From: Apostichopus japonicus
Taxonomy: Eukaryota; Echinodermata; Holothuroidea; Aspidochirotida; Stichopodidae
Assembly (NCBI RefSeq): GCF_037975245.1
Contig: NC_092569.1
Location: forward strand, 95,001-159,000
Direction: 5' to 3'
Length of the DNA: 64,000 nucleotides
Positions within the stretch are counted from its first letter, which is position 1; every line of letters starts with the position of its first letter. The translations under genes and the position numbers were made by a program. Shown in pieces: positions 47,698-62,100 of the stretch. A model generated the notes under the pieces. The model had not been told where the DNA came from and made no database searches. It saw only the letters and a list, made by a program, of their open reading frames with translations.

Positions 47698-48640
47698 TTT
47701 TCTTTCTTTTATTTTTTTCCTATCTTTTTTCCATTTTCTGCTTTCAATTTATTATTTCAATTTAAAGATTATGCAACCTGATAATTTTTACAAACAATCA
47801 CTTAGCAATACTAATACCTAGCATGACTGCTGGTCAAAAAGTCTAGAATAGAATACATGGTTAATCAACAAACAAAACTGTGCATTTATTCACTGTTACT
47901 AGGGTATGTAGTAATTCTTTTCATCTTTTCATCTAATTCTTTGAACTTCATCTGTTGAATTCCAAGTATTTTAGTTTATATTTCATTTACGTATGTAAGC
48001 CATCCACCAACCAGCTGCACTGAGTTCAACAAACTATGGACTTCCTTTCCACTGACTAAACCATTAACAAAACCATTGTGAAAGAAGGAACACACAGTAC
48101 TAAAATCACTATTAAAATCTCTGAAACACAAGTAATAATATGTAGTCTTTTATAAAAATCAGATGATGTATTATTATAATTTACTTTCGACAAAATCTGT
48201 GGCTTGAATAATGAATGCCTCTCCGAACTAGAAATGACTAATCATTACCATGCTCTTGGCCTTCCAATTAATAATTACTTTGGAACAAGTGTTCTGACTG
48301 GTTGATTACTCTCAATCCCTGAATGCCTCATCTAGCTTGTGATGACAATGTAATAATTTTTATTATCAGTCCACAAGCTTGAGTTTGGCTTTCCAAAATA
48401 CCATTACTTACTTTGGATATTTTTGTCACTACTGTTCTGGTCTCATTTGTGAGGCTATTTTCAATCATTTGCTATAGACCACTTAAATGAAAATAAATAT
48501 CACCAATTGAACAATTCACTGAATACTGGTATCATTTCAGCCAAGCTTTCCTCAAATATATATTTCAGCATAATTTGAAAATAGGTGGAATGAAGCTATG
48601 AATGTGAATGTAAAGTCAAAGACTGGACCACACTGTTGCT
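47698..48640. other. intergenic, nothing recognised
   Basis: AT-rich non-coding DNA between the 90-bp and 38-bp arrays. Confidence 0.5.
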
Positions 48641-49168
48641 GCCCTGCAATGTAACTGTTAATGCCCCAGACTGTGGCACCCTTGCAGAGTAGCTGTTAAA
48701 ATCCCAGACTGGCACCTCTGTGCAGTAGCTGTCAATGCCCCAGACTGTGGCACCCCTGCACCATAGTGTTTAAAACCAGACTGTAGCACCCCTGCACGGT
48801 AGATAGAGCCCCAGACTGTGGCACCCCTGCACCATAGCTATTAATGTCCCAGACTATGGCACCCCTGCACCGTAGCTGTTAATGCCCCAGACTGGCATCC
48901 CTGCACCGTAGTTTTTAAAACCAGACTGTAGCACCCCTGCACGGTAGATAGAGCCCCAGACTGTGGCACCCATGTACCATAGCTGTTAATGCCCCTGACT
49001 GTGGCACACCATAGCTGTTAATGCCCCAGACTGTGGCATCCCTGCACCGAGTCTGTTAATGCCCCAGACTGTGGCACCCCTGCACTGTAGTGTTTAAAAC
49101 CAGACTGTAGCACCCCTGCACGGTAGATAGAGCCCCAGACTGTGGCACCCATGCACAATAGCTGTGGC

Positions 49169-52100
49169 CAGTGTTCGACTTATGGCCAAAAAAATGCATA
49201 GCAACAAATTTTGACAATTGCTATACAATATTTTTGTTGCATAGCAGTTCCCCAATATTGAATAGCAGTTTTGAAATTACCACAAAACGGACCAAATGTT
49301 GGCGATCAATGTATTAACTAGAAAATGTTTGTTTATTATGATTATTTATACTAGTGTTGCTACGATAATCGTTTTCAACATCGGTATCGGCCGATATTTG
49401 CAATATCGGCAGCATATCGGTATCGGTAAATCGGCAGCATATCGGTTTCGGTAAAATTTTGCCTAATTGCCGATAACAGCAAACCGATATTGAACTTTTC
49501 TTTTTAACAGCAGAGCTACCTGTACTTATTTATACTTGCAATGATTTGTTAATCTGCCCAAGACGATCCATTTCCTTAGCGTCAGTTAAACTCAGATTCA
49601 TTTTCGATTAATATCCATGGAAACCCGACTCTCCGTAACATCTAAAAACACGTCTACGGCGCGCGAATATATCCAATGACCTTCGTGAACCTTGGCCTAC
49701 ACACAGCCAGTGTTCGATTTTTCCGGTATCGCATCGCAAAATGCGATCCAAAACGACAAACTTGCGAGACGTTTCCAAATCAGCATCGCACAATGTGCCG
49801 ATTTGTGCGATACAAATTCCTAGTCAGATTTGGGAGCAAACACTCAAACCTTAACTTACGAACTGTCGATCACAATGTAGAAGTTATAATTTATTGAGTT
49901 TATACTCAATGTAAAACTTATTCACTTGACCGTATAGCAAAAAAAAAAAAACCTGAAAAAAATAATATCCTACCATAGTTAAGTGTAAAGCAAATAGCCT
50001 AACCACCTCGGCGGTTACGGATCTCACGTAACTAAAAGGTTCCCTGGCGACGTGCCAAAAAATGTTAACAAACAGGTGTTACACAGGGGATGAGCTCACA
50101 GTTGTTGGGAAGGTACCTGGGCAAATTCGCAGCACATGTACCCTGGTACAGTAGTTGGGTATAGGGTTAAACACTGCAGTTGTAAAAATGTACGCATAGT
50201 GCACGCTATTCATTGTTAGGCAGTCTAGAAACGGGGCTTTGCTGAACGTTGTTTGTTTCATAATATCGGGAGTTTTGTAAGTTGCACTTTTTAAAGATTG
50301 AAAGACAGATTAAATCTCTTTTCATTTTATAACATATATAATATAGCTACTTTAACTTGTCATTTTAAAATTTTCATGTTTCGTGACAATTTAAATAAAA
50401 AAAGTTAGTAGTTTGCATCCTCAACTGCGAATTTTTTCATCGCCAGACATCGCAAAAAATGACAACAATTTTCGGGGGCTTTCGCCCCTAGGTTCCCACG
50501 AGGGGTTCTACCCCATGACCCCACCATAGCCCTAAGACGGGCCCCTGGACACCACGCCTTTATGCTCGCACGTTACGCGTGCTAGGCAGGCGAACACCGG
50601 CGGGAAATCGGCAGTGGGTTCGCGGGAAATTGAACAAGGTTTTCCAACACTGCTGAACTGTGCAGTTACTGTATGCATCATGTTCAAGGTTTTCACGGAG
50701 GCTTTTGAGGAAATGAATGGTTAGTACAGTGTATATATGCTGCACTAATGCTGTGTGTAGGCCAAGGTTCACGAAGGTCATTGGTTATATTCGCGCGCCG
50801 TAGACGTGTTTTTAGATGTTACGGAGAGTCAGGTTTCCATGGATATTAATTGAAAATGAATCTGAGTTTAACTGACGCTACAGAAATGGATCGTCTTGGG
50901 CAGATTAACAAATCATTGCAAGTATAAATAAGTACAAGTAGCTCTGCTGTTAAAAAGAAAAGTTCAATATCGGCTTGCTGTTATCGGCAATTAGGCAAAA
51001 TTTTACCGATACCGATATGCTGCCGATATTGCAAATATCGGCCGATACCGATATTGAAAACGATTATCGTAGCAACACTAGTATAAATAATAATAATAAA
51101 CAAACATTTTCTAGTTAATACATTGATCGCCAACATTTGGTCCGTTTTGTGGTAATTTCAAAACTGCTATTCAATATTGGGGAACTGCTATGCAACAAAA
51201 AAATTGTATAGCAATTGTCGAAATTTGTTGCTATGCAATTTTTTGGCCATAAGTCGAACCCTGCACACAGCAATAGTGCAGCATATATTATATATATACA
51301 CTGTAGGCCTACTAACCATTCATTTCCTCAAAGGCCTCCGTGAAAACCTTGAACATGATGCATACAGTAACTGCACAGTTTCAGCAGTGTTGGAAAACCT
51401 TGTTCAATTTCACGCGAACACACTGCCGATTTCCCGCCGGTGTTCGCCTGCCTAGCACGCGTAACGTGCGAGCATTAAGGCGTGGTGTCCAGGGGCCCGT
51501 CTTAGGGCTATGGTGGGGTCATGGGGTAGAACCCCTCGTGGGGATCCTGGGGGCGAAAGCCCCCGAAAATTGTTGCCACTTTTTGCGATGTCTGGCGATG
51601 AAAAAAATCGCAGTTGAGGATGCAAAATACTGCCAACTTTTTTATTTAAATTGTCACGAAACTGATGAAAATTTTAAAATGACAAGTTAAAGTAGCTCTA
51701 TTATGTTATAAAATGAAAAGAGATTTAATCTGTCTTTCAATCTTTAAAAAGTGCAACTTACAAAACTTCCGATATTATGAAACAAACAACGTTCAGCAAA
51801 GCCCCGTTTCTAGACTGCCCTTCCCAACAACTGTGAGCTCATCCCCTGTGTAACACCTGTTTGTTAACATTTTTTTGGCACGTTGCCAGGGAACCTTTTA
51901 GTTACGTGAGATCCGTAACCGCCGAGGTGGTTAGGCTATTTGCTTTACACTTAACTATGGTAGGATATTATTTTTTCAGGGTTTTTTTCCGCTATACGGT
52001 CAAGTGAATAAGTTGTACATTGAGTATAAACTCAATAAATTATAACTCCTACATTGTGATCGACAGTTCGTAAGTTAAGGTTTGAGTGTTTGCTCCCAAA

Positions 52101-52221
52101 TCTGACTAGGAATTTGTATCGCACAAATCGGCACAATGTGCGATGCTGATTTGGAAACGTCTCGCAAGTTTGTCGTTTTGGATCGCATTTTGCGATGCGA
52201 TACCGGAAAAATCGAACACTG
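49169..52221. mobile_element. hAT element (outer copy) carrying an inverted copy of itself
   Basis: Starts CAGTGTTCGACTTATGG and ends AAAAATCGAACACTG; exact duplication GCTGTGGC at 49161-49168 and 52222-52229. Without the inner element it is about 1.49 kb. The left part (49169-49707) is complementary to 50756-51263, and the right part (51272-52221) to 49708-50755. It has no recognisable transposase; short frames are non-coding. An internal stretch has repeated ATCGGTATCGG-type motifs. Confidence 0.92.
49708..51263. mobile_element. hAT element (inner copy), inverted inside the outer copy
   Basis: Starts CAGTGTTCGATTTTTCC and ends TAAGTCGAACCCTG; exact duplication CACACAGC at 49700-49707 and 51264-51271. 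Length 1556 bp. Its reverse complement matches the outer copy end to end with few differences. Confidence 0.92.
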
Positions 52222-52350
52222 GCTGTGGCACACCGAAGCTGTTAATTCCCCAGACTGGCATCCCTGCACCTTTGCTGTTCATGCCCCAGACTGTGGCACC
52301 CCTGCACTTAGCTGTTCATGCCCTAAACTGTGGCTCCACTGCATGATGAT

Positions 52351-53111
52351 GGTCTTTGTTTAATGGATTAGTCTCTTACTTTATCTGGACCCTTTGGGAT
52401 TAAAGGTTCGGCAGATATCAACAAAATCCACATAGTAAATTTTCTCATACCCTAGACTGCCCTTGTAATTATTAACACATACAGTAGTACAATTTGTTTG
52501 AGATGTGCTTAGTATTAGTTCTGGATCAAATTCACCTAAAGGGTGTTTCTGTACTTTATATAAGCAACAAATAGATAAGGAAGACACACAGCATTTGTGC
52601 AATGGAATTTGTAGTACTGTATGTACTGGACGATAAGGAAGAAATACTTGCAGTATTATACAATTATTAGAAGCAGCGTGGTTGGATTACTGATAATTTC
52701 AAATAAGTAAATCAGCCTACAAGCCCTAGACCCTAAAAGAGGAGAGGGAGATAAATGTTTGTTTTTTCTATCAATAAATGCCAGATACAAGTAAAGAATT
52801 ATAGATATTGATGCTCCAGAAAATAACATAAATACTCGGAGAATCTTGTTATTCAGTTGTAACAGACATTCCGAGTTATGAAACAAACCGTACAAAAGTT
52901 ACAAATTTTAGTTCACAAATTTTAGTTAACAGTTACAGAAACAGGACGATTGACAGATTATGTAATACCAACTTCACAAGACGAAGAAACAATGCAAGAC
53001 CAGGTAAATGTACGTAATCACAAAGTTAAGTAAGCCTCTGGTTATTTCTGCAGAGAGAGTCATCTTGAAATACCCCACAAACCTATTCGCAAGAGTAAAT
53101 ACTGCTTTGCT
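52351..53111. other. DNA downstream of the F-box gene
   Basis: Probably contains the 3' untranslated region of the F-box gene, whose stop codon is at 53112-53114. No poly(A) signal can be picked with confidence and no other gene is seen. Confidence 0.4.
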
Positions 53112-56100
53112 CTAGTCAGTAATAATGGCAATGAGATCTTTCGGGCTCAGATCTTTAGTACAGAGAATGGTGGTATCCCTCAATGTTTCATCCAAAGAAA
53201 AGTGACAGCAAGGATGTCCATCCTCCTTGAAGGAAAAATATAACATCTGTAAATATATAACTACAGATGCAAGAATGTTATTGAGGTCTTATATGAAAAC
53301 AAAGTTGCCTTTTAATGAATCAGATATACGTAAATATTCCATTCATGAGAGACTTGGTTTACAAGGGTTTTACTTGTGGACATCTGGTGACCTGAAATGA
53401 TCTTTCACCTACACTACACACACCAATTCTTTTACTCAGAATTGGAACCGTCCATCTTGCCCTCAAGAGATATTGTCTTTTCAAGGTTTTCTCATTTTGG
53501 CCTCTGCTAACTCAAATGACCTTTGGCTTTCACAACTGCAAAAGGCTTCATCTACTCAGTATGGGGCATCCACAGATAAACGTCCAGTTTCTTTTCTTGA
53601 GATACTTTGTGCACAAGGATTCAATATTTTTATGTAAGTAAACGGATCTTTGAAATCCATTAAATGTTCTAAGCTTTATGTACTGAATATGCTGTCTAAA
53701 CTGAGAACTAAAGTGTAAGACCCATCTTAGCTTCCCTCCTTTAGATGTGTTTATCTTGTTAACAAGGTTTCAAGATTTTGCTGACTACAGATGACTTTTG
53801 ATTATCAATTAAGGGATGTAGACAGTATATACATGTTGGTAAACTTGAAGGACACTATAGCAATATTTCATATCATTTCCTTTTAATATGCCTTTAGCAA
53901 TCTCAATTTCTTCTAGTCCTGTAGCTTACCTGCCAGAAGATACAGTTACAACGCATACATTGCTGAAGCATGCTGGTGTATTCTTCTGTCTGTTCATAAC
54001 GTTTCATCAGTCTCTTGAACATTAGTTTCCAGTCAATCTTCTGTTCAGTAATGGGCCCCCTGAGCACTGCTTGGAGCTATAAACATACGAAATTCAACAT
54101 TAGTCTACTGGCAAACAAAATGTACAGTGACATCCAGAGCCAGACTGGGCCTGGGAACAATGACACCAACAGGCTACCTTTTGAATTCTTCATTTTGGAC
54201 CTAAAGCTATGTAACTTTATATTCGTTATCTCATGCTTCCCCTGGGTCCAAGGGCACTAGTTCCCCCACATCCCCGCCCCCTTACTCTTGTCTGGCCTGC
54301 AAATGTATGATGAACAAAAAATACGACAATAAGTTAATTCAACAGAGAAGCTAAATGGTATATCTAGCATTAAGAACATTGTTACATAGGAAGAAATGGT
54401 GGGGCCTTGATGACCTTGCTGTTAGTGATGCATATTGTGCCACAATTACACTATCAAAAGTGAGAAGTGATTGCATTGGGAATTCAATCCATAACAGTAA
54501 TCTACAGATGTACTACAAATAAAGTTTTATAATACAACCCCCACCCCCCAATCCAGTGGCGGAGCATCCATACAGTCAGGGGGGGCGGATGCCCTCCCTG
54601 ACGGACTCAAATGGACTGCTGGCGCCCTTTTCAGATTTTTACCCATTTTTACTTATTCGAGATTATTGACATTTTTACTGCGCTCTCATCTACCTATTGA
54701 CATTTGTCACATAAATTTGGTGTAATTTTCTGGAAAAATGCCCTAAGGGCTATTAATTCTTTGTTTATCTGCAAATTAGCAAGGCCCGGAAAGGGTAATT
54801 TCCGGCGATCTAGGGAGTATCTTTACTGAAAAAAAATCTGTACGCTCCGCGCCAACCTGTGGTGGCGCACCCCTTACATGGTGTTGAAAGCGCCCCTACA
54901 GACCATTCTTGCCCCCCTCTGACCAATACCCCTAGCTCCGCCACTGCCCCAATCATCCTCTTTGGAGGGGGGACCCAGTGGGAAGCAAGTAAAAACAATT
55001 AAATTATAAACATAGACCAAACTATGGCCAGGTAAACTAAGTAATGTTAGGATTGTTATAGTGTTAGGGAAAAACACAGACAGAGAGTAGAGTGGTAGCT
55101 GGGTTTGTAGGATAGTGACTAGAGAGCTGTTATCATACCATAAAAATATACAGTGCATTTTGTTTGCTGTTATGCATCCACTGCAATAATGGCCACCATA
55201 CAATATACTGTAGGCTAAAGCATTGCCTGCCAGCCTTTGCATGGAATTTGATTCTGAAATGAGAACCCTCGGATATTTGAACTCTACTGGCAAAAAAACA
55301 ATTTAAACCAAAGGTCTCTGATCAGTGGCGTAGGAAGGTACTTTTGAGTGGGGGGCTGAAGACTGATGGCCGGCCTGGGGAGGGGTCTAAGGGGACGGGG
55401 TGTCCCCCTCCCCTTTGGAATTTTTTGCATTTCCAGGTGGCCTCAGATGCAATTTGGTGCAATATAGCACACTTCAACACCCACTCCATTTTGTAAACTT
55501 AATTTTGTATTTTCACCTGGCCTTAGATGCAATTTAGTGCTCCAAATGAGATTTTTTTTCTCATTTGGAAATTGAAAAGGGGTTTTCTGACTTGCGAAGC
55601 GGGGGGGGGGGGGCGGAATGATACTTCCGCCCCTCCACATTTTTCACCGGTTCCTACGCCCTTGTCTGTGATCATCCCTTGAATTAAAGCCTTAGTTCAA
55701 CAATTGCCATCAAGCCATTTATTTCCATCTGAGAGCAGTGAAAACTGTGATGAATTGCAGTTTCCCCTAAACTTAGAATTTGGAAGTGAATTAGCTAGAA
55801 TAGGCAGCAGAGGACTTACACTCAGTTATGAGTGTCTCTATGGCCTCTGCTTAGGCATAGCAGTTTCATCTATTTAACTTTAATGGTAACTCACTTTTGG
55901 CAGCAACTTTGAGTGTTTCATCTGCAGAACCACACCCTCCCCCCTCCTAATCTCTACCCCTGTAATTAAATATATGATAGTAAATTCACTCACTTGTGCT
56001 TCTGTGAAATGATAGAAGAACAGCTTTTCCCAGAGTAATGGATCACTGCCAAGTATGTAAAAGTGTTTATTTGTCTCTGCCACATGGATCACATCTGCTG

Positions 56101-59100
56101 GATCAGAGAAGCACTGGAGCAAAAACCTCTGACAATTCACAGGCAAGTCCTGGAGTGTTGGTTTCCCATCATCCTCCCTCTGTATTAAACACAATAGCAT
56201 GGTTACCATGGTAACTTGAGAAATGGTAGGTAACCTTACACCTTTCAATGTGTCTTCTCTGTAACCAAAGTTACATCCTCTGTGGTAGAGGGTAAATTCA
56301 AATCAGCATAGGCATCCATGTGTAAAATGTAAAATGGATATATTGATTAAAATACCATTTTCACTGTAAAAGTACTTGTGTTACTTGCACCTTGTATTTT
56401 CTATGCACCCTCTGTATTCTCATTAAACACAGTATGAAACACTTTATCTCCTGTGTTATGCACTCTGTTAAACTGTGTTATATGTAAGTGTACTCATCAA
56501 GGAGTCTCTTTAACTCCATGTACTCATCTGTACACTGTGAGATTCAGTGGATCTGTGCGTTTAATTGAATAGACTCGGAATCCAAGACACCACAGATTTG
56601 TACCTCTTTTCTTGACTTGTGAGTCTTTTGCAATATTGAGGCAGCTAGCACTTGCACATGGATGGAATGGAGACAAATACTGACAAATGTTTATGTTTAA
56701 TAGATGATAATTTTTGATTGACAAATTCACTACCTCAACAAGTGATATCTCTTGGAGCCGTTTCTCCCATAGACCAAGCAAGTGAAGTCTGCAATTATAG
56801 AGTGCTTGACAGCCAATTTGCTTGTTCTTATCAGAGAGCATTTTGTCCTTTGTCCTCTTCAAGAGAGTAGATAACCGATGAATAAACAGATGTGACAATT
56901 CAACTGTATAATGATACAAAGTGAACAAGAAACATTGATCACAGAAATGTGCACAAATTTACAATGGCAGTTTCAAACAGCAAGGTCAAAGGAATGAGAG
57001 GAGGGGAGTGTGAGGAGGGGAGTGGGAGGAGGGGAGTGGGAGGAGTGCAAGGAGGGATGTGGGAGGATGGGATTGGGAGGAGTGATGTGGGAGGAGGGGA
57101 GAGGGAGGAGGAATGAGGGAGGAGGGGAGTGTGAGGAGGGAAGTGGCAGGACGGGATGTGGGAGGAGGGATGTGGGAGGAGGGGAATGTGAGGAGGAATG
57201 AGGGAGGAGGGGAGTGGGAGGAGGGAAGTGGCAGGACGGGATTGGGAGGAGGGATGTGGGAGGAGGGGAGTGTGGGAGGAATGAGGGAGGAGGGGAGTGG
57301 GAGGAGGGAAGTGGCAGGACGGGATTGGGAGGAGGGATGTGGGAGGACAGGATTGGGAGGAGGGATGTGGGAGGAGGGATGTGGGAGGAGGGGAGAGGGA
57401 GGAGGAATGAGGGAGGAGGGGAGTGTGAGGAGGGAAGTGGCAGGACGGGATGTGGGAGGAGGGATGTGGGAGGAGGGGAGTGTGAGGAGGAATGAGGGAG
57501 GAGGGGAGTGGGAGGAGGGAAGTGGCAGGATGGGATTGGGAGGAGGGACGTGGGAGGAGGGGAGTGTGAGGAGGAATGAGGGAGGAGGGGAGTGTGAGGA
57601 GGAATGAGGGAGGAGGGGAGTGGGAGGAGGGATGTGGGAGGAAGGGAGTGTGAGGAGGGATGTGGGAGGAGGGGAGTGTGAGGAAGGGAATGTGAGGAGG
57701 GATGTGGGAGGAGGGGAGTGGGAGGAGGGATGTGGGAGGAAGGGAGTGTGAGGAGGGGAATGTGAGGAGGGATGTGGGAGGAAGGGAGTGTGAGGGGAAT
57801 GTGAGGAGGGATGTGGGAGGAGGGGAGTGTGAGGAGGGATGTGGGTGGAGGGGAGTGTGAGGAGGGATGTGGGTGGAGGGGAGTGTGAGGAGGGATGTTG
57901 GAGGAGGGGAGTGGGAGGAGGGGAGTGTGAGGAGGGATGTGGGAGGAGGGGAGTGTGAGGAGGGGAATATGAGGAGGAATGTGGGAGGGAGGAGAGTGTG
58001 AGGAGGGAGTGTGAGGAGGGAAGTAGGAGGAGGGTAATGTGAGGAGGGATGTGGGCAGAGGGGAGTGTGAGGAGGGATGTTGGAGGAGGGGAGTGGGAGG
58101 AGGGGAGTGTGAGGAGGAATGTGGGAGGGAGGAGAGTGTGAGGGGGGAGTGTGAGGAGGGATGTGGGAGGAGGGGAGTGTGAGGAGGGGAATGTGAGGAG
58201 GGATGTGGGAGGGAGGAGAGTGTGAGGAGGGAGTGTGAGGAGGGAAGTAGGAGGAGGGGAGTGTGAGGAGGGATGAAGGAGGGGAGTGTGAGGAGGGGAG
58301 TGTGAGGAAAGGAGTGGGAGGAGGGGAGTTGGAAAAGTGGAGTGGGACGTGGGTCTTTGAAAGAATTTTAATATTTTAAATATTGCTAAGGATAAAAACG
58401 AGAACACTCAAATGATATGATATAATTTAAGAACTCACCGATATTAACCCCTTCTTCTAAAATACAAAATAGGTATTTCATGGCAGATCCACACAGGGTA
58501 GAAAAATGTTCTTCAATGATTAACTCAATGACCTAAAAGAGGAAACGACCAGAAAAAGAAACTGTTTAGTGGTTGCCATGCCTAAAAATATTCATATTGT
58601 GGTAAGACCTACATGTTAATATACTTGAACTTGTGCACCCAAATATGAACAGGATTATCTATTGACTAATGCAGCAACATACTAAGGAAGGTACCAGAAA
58701 TCAGTTATTATGTTGACAAAGTCTGTTTAGTGACATAGTTCAACCAGACAGACAGTAGGCTTTGTGATTCTTGCCCATACACTTTGCTAAATTCCACATA
58801 AAGTTATATGTAAATAATTCAGATTATTAAACTTGAACTTTCCTGGATGACTGTATGTTCTGTTAATACTTATAGAGCCCCATCACAAAACTCAACTGAA
58901 CTGAATTTGACCAAACTATGTTCACCAAAACAAAATCATAGCATTGGAGAATGGACAGATTTATTGTAGCTATAATTTTGAAGTGTTTAAAAGATTTTCA
59001 GATTTGGCACCTCTTTACCTCCTTTGACTTTTGACCTCTACCAATTTCAATCATGGGGCATCTGTCTCCCAAGTATGACATTGATTTAACTTGTGGTTGA

Positions 59101-62100
59101 TGAGATATTGTGTTTAACAAGTGTGAACTAAATCGGACATACTGTTGAAGAGATACCGACATTTAAGAATTTATGATAAGCCAATGTATTAATATTCATA
59201 AGATGACAAACAATAATGCACATCTACCCATCATGGGGCATCTACCTACCAATTATGACATTGCTTCAACTTGTGTTTTGGGATATCATGTTTACAAGCT
59301 GGCCGTCATATACTCACACACACGCACACCCACGCAGACACCCTAGCACCGTTGCAAAGGTTACTGAGCATTCTGCATCGTAACCAATACAGAAAGGTTA
59401 TCATGTATACGATAAACTTACATTTCCGTATTGACACTTATTAATTAAGTGCCATTACAATTCAATTTTCCACTTCAGCAATAAACACTATTTATGCTCC
59501 AATCAGACAATACCTAAATTAAAATACAATCACTAACTAATTACTAAACTTGAGGTATGCTATCAGACCTCAGAGTAAATTCTACCTTTCAAATTGAATT
59601 GCTGTATTCTACCTTGCAAACATAATGAAAACGTCTTGGATCACTGAGAGCGGTGCAAAAATCCAGACTGCAGAGAACTTCTCCAACTGTCAAGTACTTT
59701 CCTCTCTGAATACAGAAGCAAAAATTAATAATAAAACCAGAAGTCATGAATATTCAAAATTTCATTACAAGATAAAACATTTTACTATGTACCTGTAGCT
59801 TATACCTTCATTGATTAATTGACGATCTGTAATTTCTTGCTGCTCCATTCTTGCTTGTCCTGTCAAAGTTTGACAGCGAGGACAGGCATGCTATATGCAC
59901 ACTGTAGTATAGTCAGTATTGCGAAGTTTGGCATACTGCGATGTTCGGACCACCCTAAGAAATACACGATTTCACCATGAAAATCTACAGGAAGAGTCAA
60001 ATTTCACCAAAAAGTACGAAGCTACAGTTATTTTCTCTCCAAAATGACCCGCGTGCAAGAAATTACTTACATATTTGTCAATAAAATGACGAAGATCTAT
60101 GAAGTCTGTTATAATTACTGAAAGAGCAACTGCGCCACCAATTTTATCACCAGCGCCACACTGTGGGTTGCGTGTCCGAACTTCGCAATACTCTAGCAAA
60201 GAAATACCAGTTCCACAATCACGAAGAATCTTCTTGGAAAACAACGTGAAAACAGTTTGCAGGAAAGAAAGTTTGGCCGTGTATCGTACTATAACAAAAT
60301 TCTCCCACCTTATGAAGTATATTTTCAAATGATTTATACCAGAAGATTTAGTTTTGGGGTGTTTTAAGTCTTAAGTGTCCGAACTTCGAAGTCACCATGC
60401 TACCTGTTTTCTTTGGGCAGATTTCTAATGATAAATTATACATACTAGCACTACGTACGTCTGTTTTAACATTGTGTGTGCAATGTTACTGGGCATTTGA
60501 TATGGAATACAGAATGTACAGCTTTATCCTAACATAAGGTGACAATGGGAAAACAATGTATAGTATTCATTATAAAACAACAATACAACAATAGCTACTG
60601 TACAAAACTGTACCACCACCAGATACAATAGCTATCCCTCCACCATTGCAATGCCTTTCTATAGCTTTATGGTGCAAGGAATCTCCAAAACATGATAAAT
60701 AAGATGTGAATTTATGCTAGCAGCTAGAGCATTGTATGTCATTCAATTGTTACCTGCTTTGATGTCAGACATTTTGTTGGCAAGAAAAGGTAGTGCCTCT
60801 TTGGCCTTTCTGCAATACAATAGAAACAATTATGATGATATAGAATGAAGTTGCATCACTACATTATGTAAATGATTGCAAACAGAACAGTGGGGTTCAT
60901 GACAAATTTAAAAAAGGACCCATTGTTCTATTGTACTTCTTTCATGAAATTAATTATGGTTCAGAGCTAGCTAGGCCACAGCCTATTTTTGGTCAAATCC
61001 TACATTCCTCCAGCTACACTTTACAGCTGTATTGTCATCTTAGATCTGTATCAAGTCATCAGATACAGACAGTGATAATATTCAATTAATAACCACTTAA
61101 TGACCACTTAATATTAGAATTGTAACACACATAAAGTAGAGTATGATTGTTATTATTAACATAAGTTAATCCAGAGACCTGCAAATACTAAACAAAAGCT
61201 GGTTTTAACTGCTTTTCTTGAACAAACTCTTGATTTTGCAATGTTAATGAAATGCTGTATGCTTAATGCAATATGAGTCTCATAATGGCGATGCATAACC
61301 TTTATAGTTCACTTTTTTGTAAAGCTTTTCCTAAGCTGATGGACCCAATTGAATGGCCCCAGCACCTATTTTCATATGTCTGTAAACATACTTTAAGCTG
61401 CAACTTGTCTCTGATGTTTCTCACTCCAAATTTAAACAATTGTATTTCATACTGTAATTTAGCGAACCCCCCCCCCCCTCCCACCCGCCATCTTCCTATT
61501 ATGCACATTAAACCTTGAACTGGTAGCTAACGGAACCATGACTCTTATAATGGGGATCATACTAGGAAAGAACTGGGTTGTGTTCATCCAAAGTAAAAAC
61601 AAAAACAGGAAGAGTCACTAGAACTTGCCAGTCTGGTGATTTACATTCTGTTTATTGCAAAATTTGTCTTTTGTTTATCTATCTACACTACTTATGGATC
61701 ACTTTAACAATGAAACAAATTGATAAAAGAAACCCACTTGATGTTTATAGGACTATCTGACACAACTAATATCTCTGATCAGTACATACAGGAGCAAAAT
61801 GACATTGAAGTAGAAGTTTGAGAGGATTATTCTTACCAGTAAACTTCACAGTTTTGGAAACATTCTTTGCTGTCAATAGTTTGGATGCTTTGTCTTGATC
61901 TTTCAGGTTTGTATCTGAATCCTGTGCTCCAGAGATTCTGTAAAAATGAAAATTACAGAAGTTTACAAAAAGCTCCAGTATTTAGACAAAATATGCTTAC
62001 AGTATTTTAAGAGGGTAGGCCATAGCATGAGTGTCTGTTTTGAGATCGGTCTGTAATTATATCTTCACTGTGTTGCTAGTCATGCACCCATGTTCAAGTA

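Larger units (their letters stand above)
48645..52350. repeat. minisatellite, unit about 38 bp, split by a hAT pair
   Basis: Units of the type CCCCAGACTGTGGCACCCC plus TGCACCGTAGCTGTTAATG occupy 48645-49168 and resume at 52222-52350. The composite hAT insertion at 49169-52221 lies between and duplicates GCTGTGGC from the array. Confidence 0.9.

Noticed and set aside
49608..52363. Short frames such as the 61-75-residue MCDADLETSRK type
   Set aside because: They lie in the ends of the hAT elements, appear in mirrored copies on both strands, and show no protein motif.
56986..58407. 473-residue minus-strand frame rich in Pro, Ser, Leu and His
   Set aside because: It is a translation of the GGAGGA minisatellite. 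The F-box gene's introns and exons on the same strand rule out a coding role here.
59972..60328. 118-residue minus-strand frame in the F-box gene
   Set aside because: It has no similarity to FBXO25/32, would break the reading phase, and overlaps a probable dispersed repeat.
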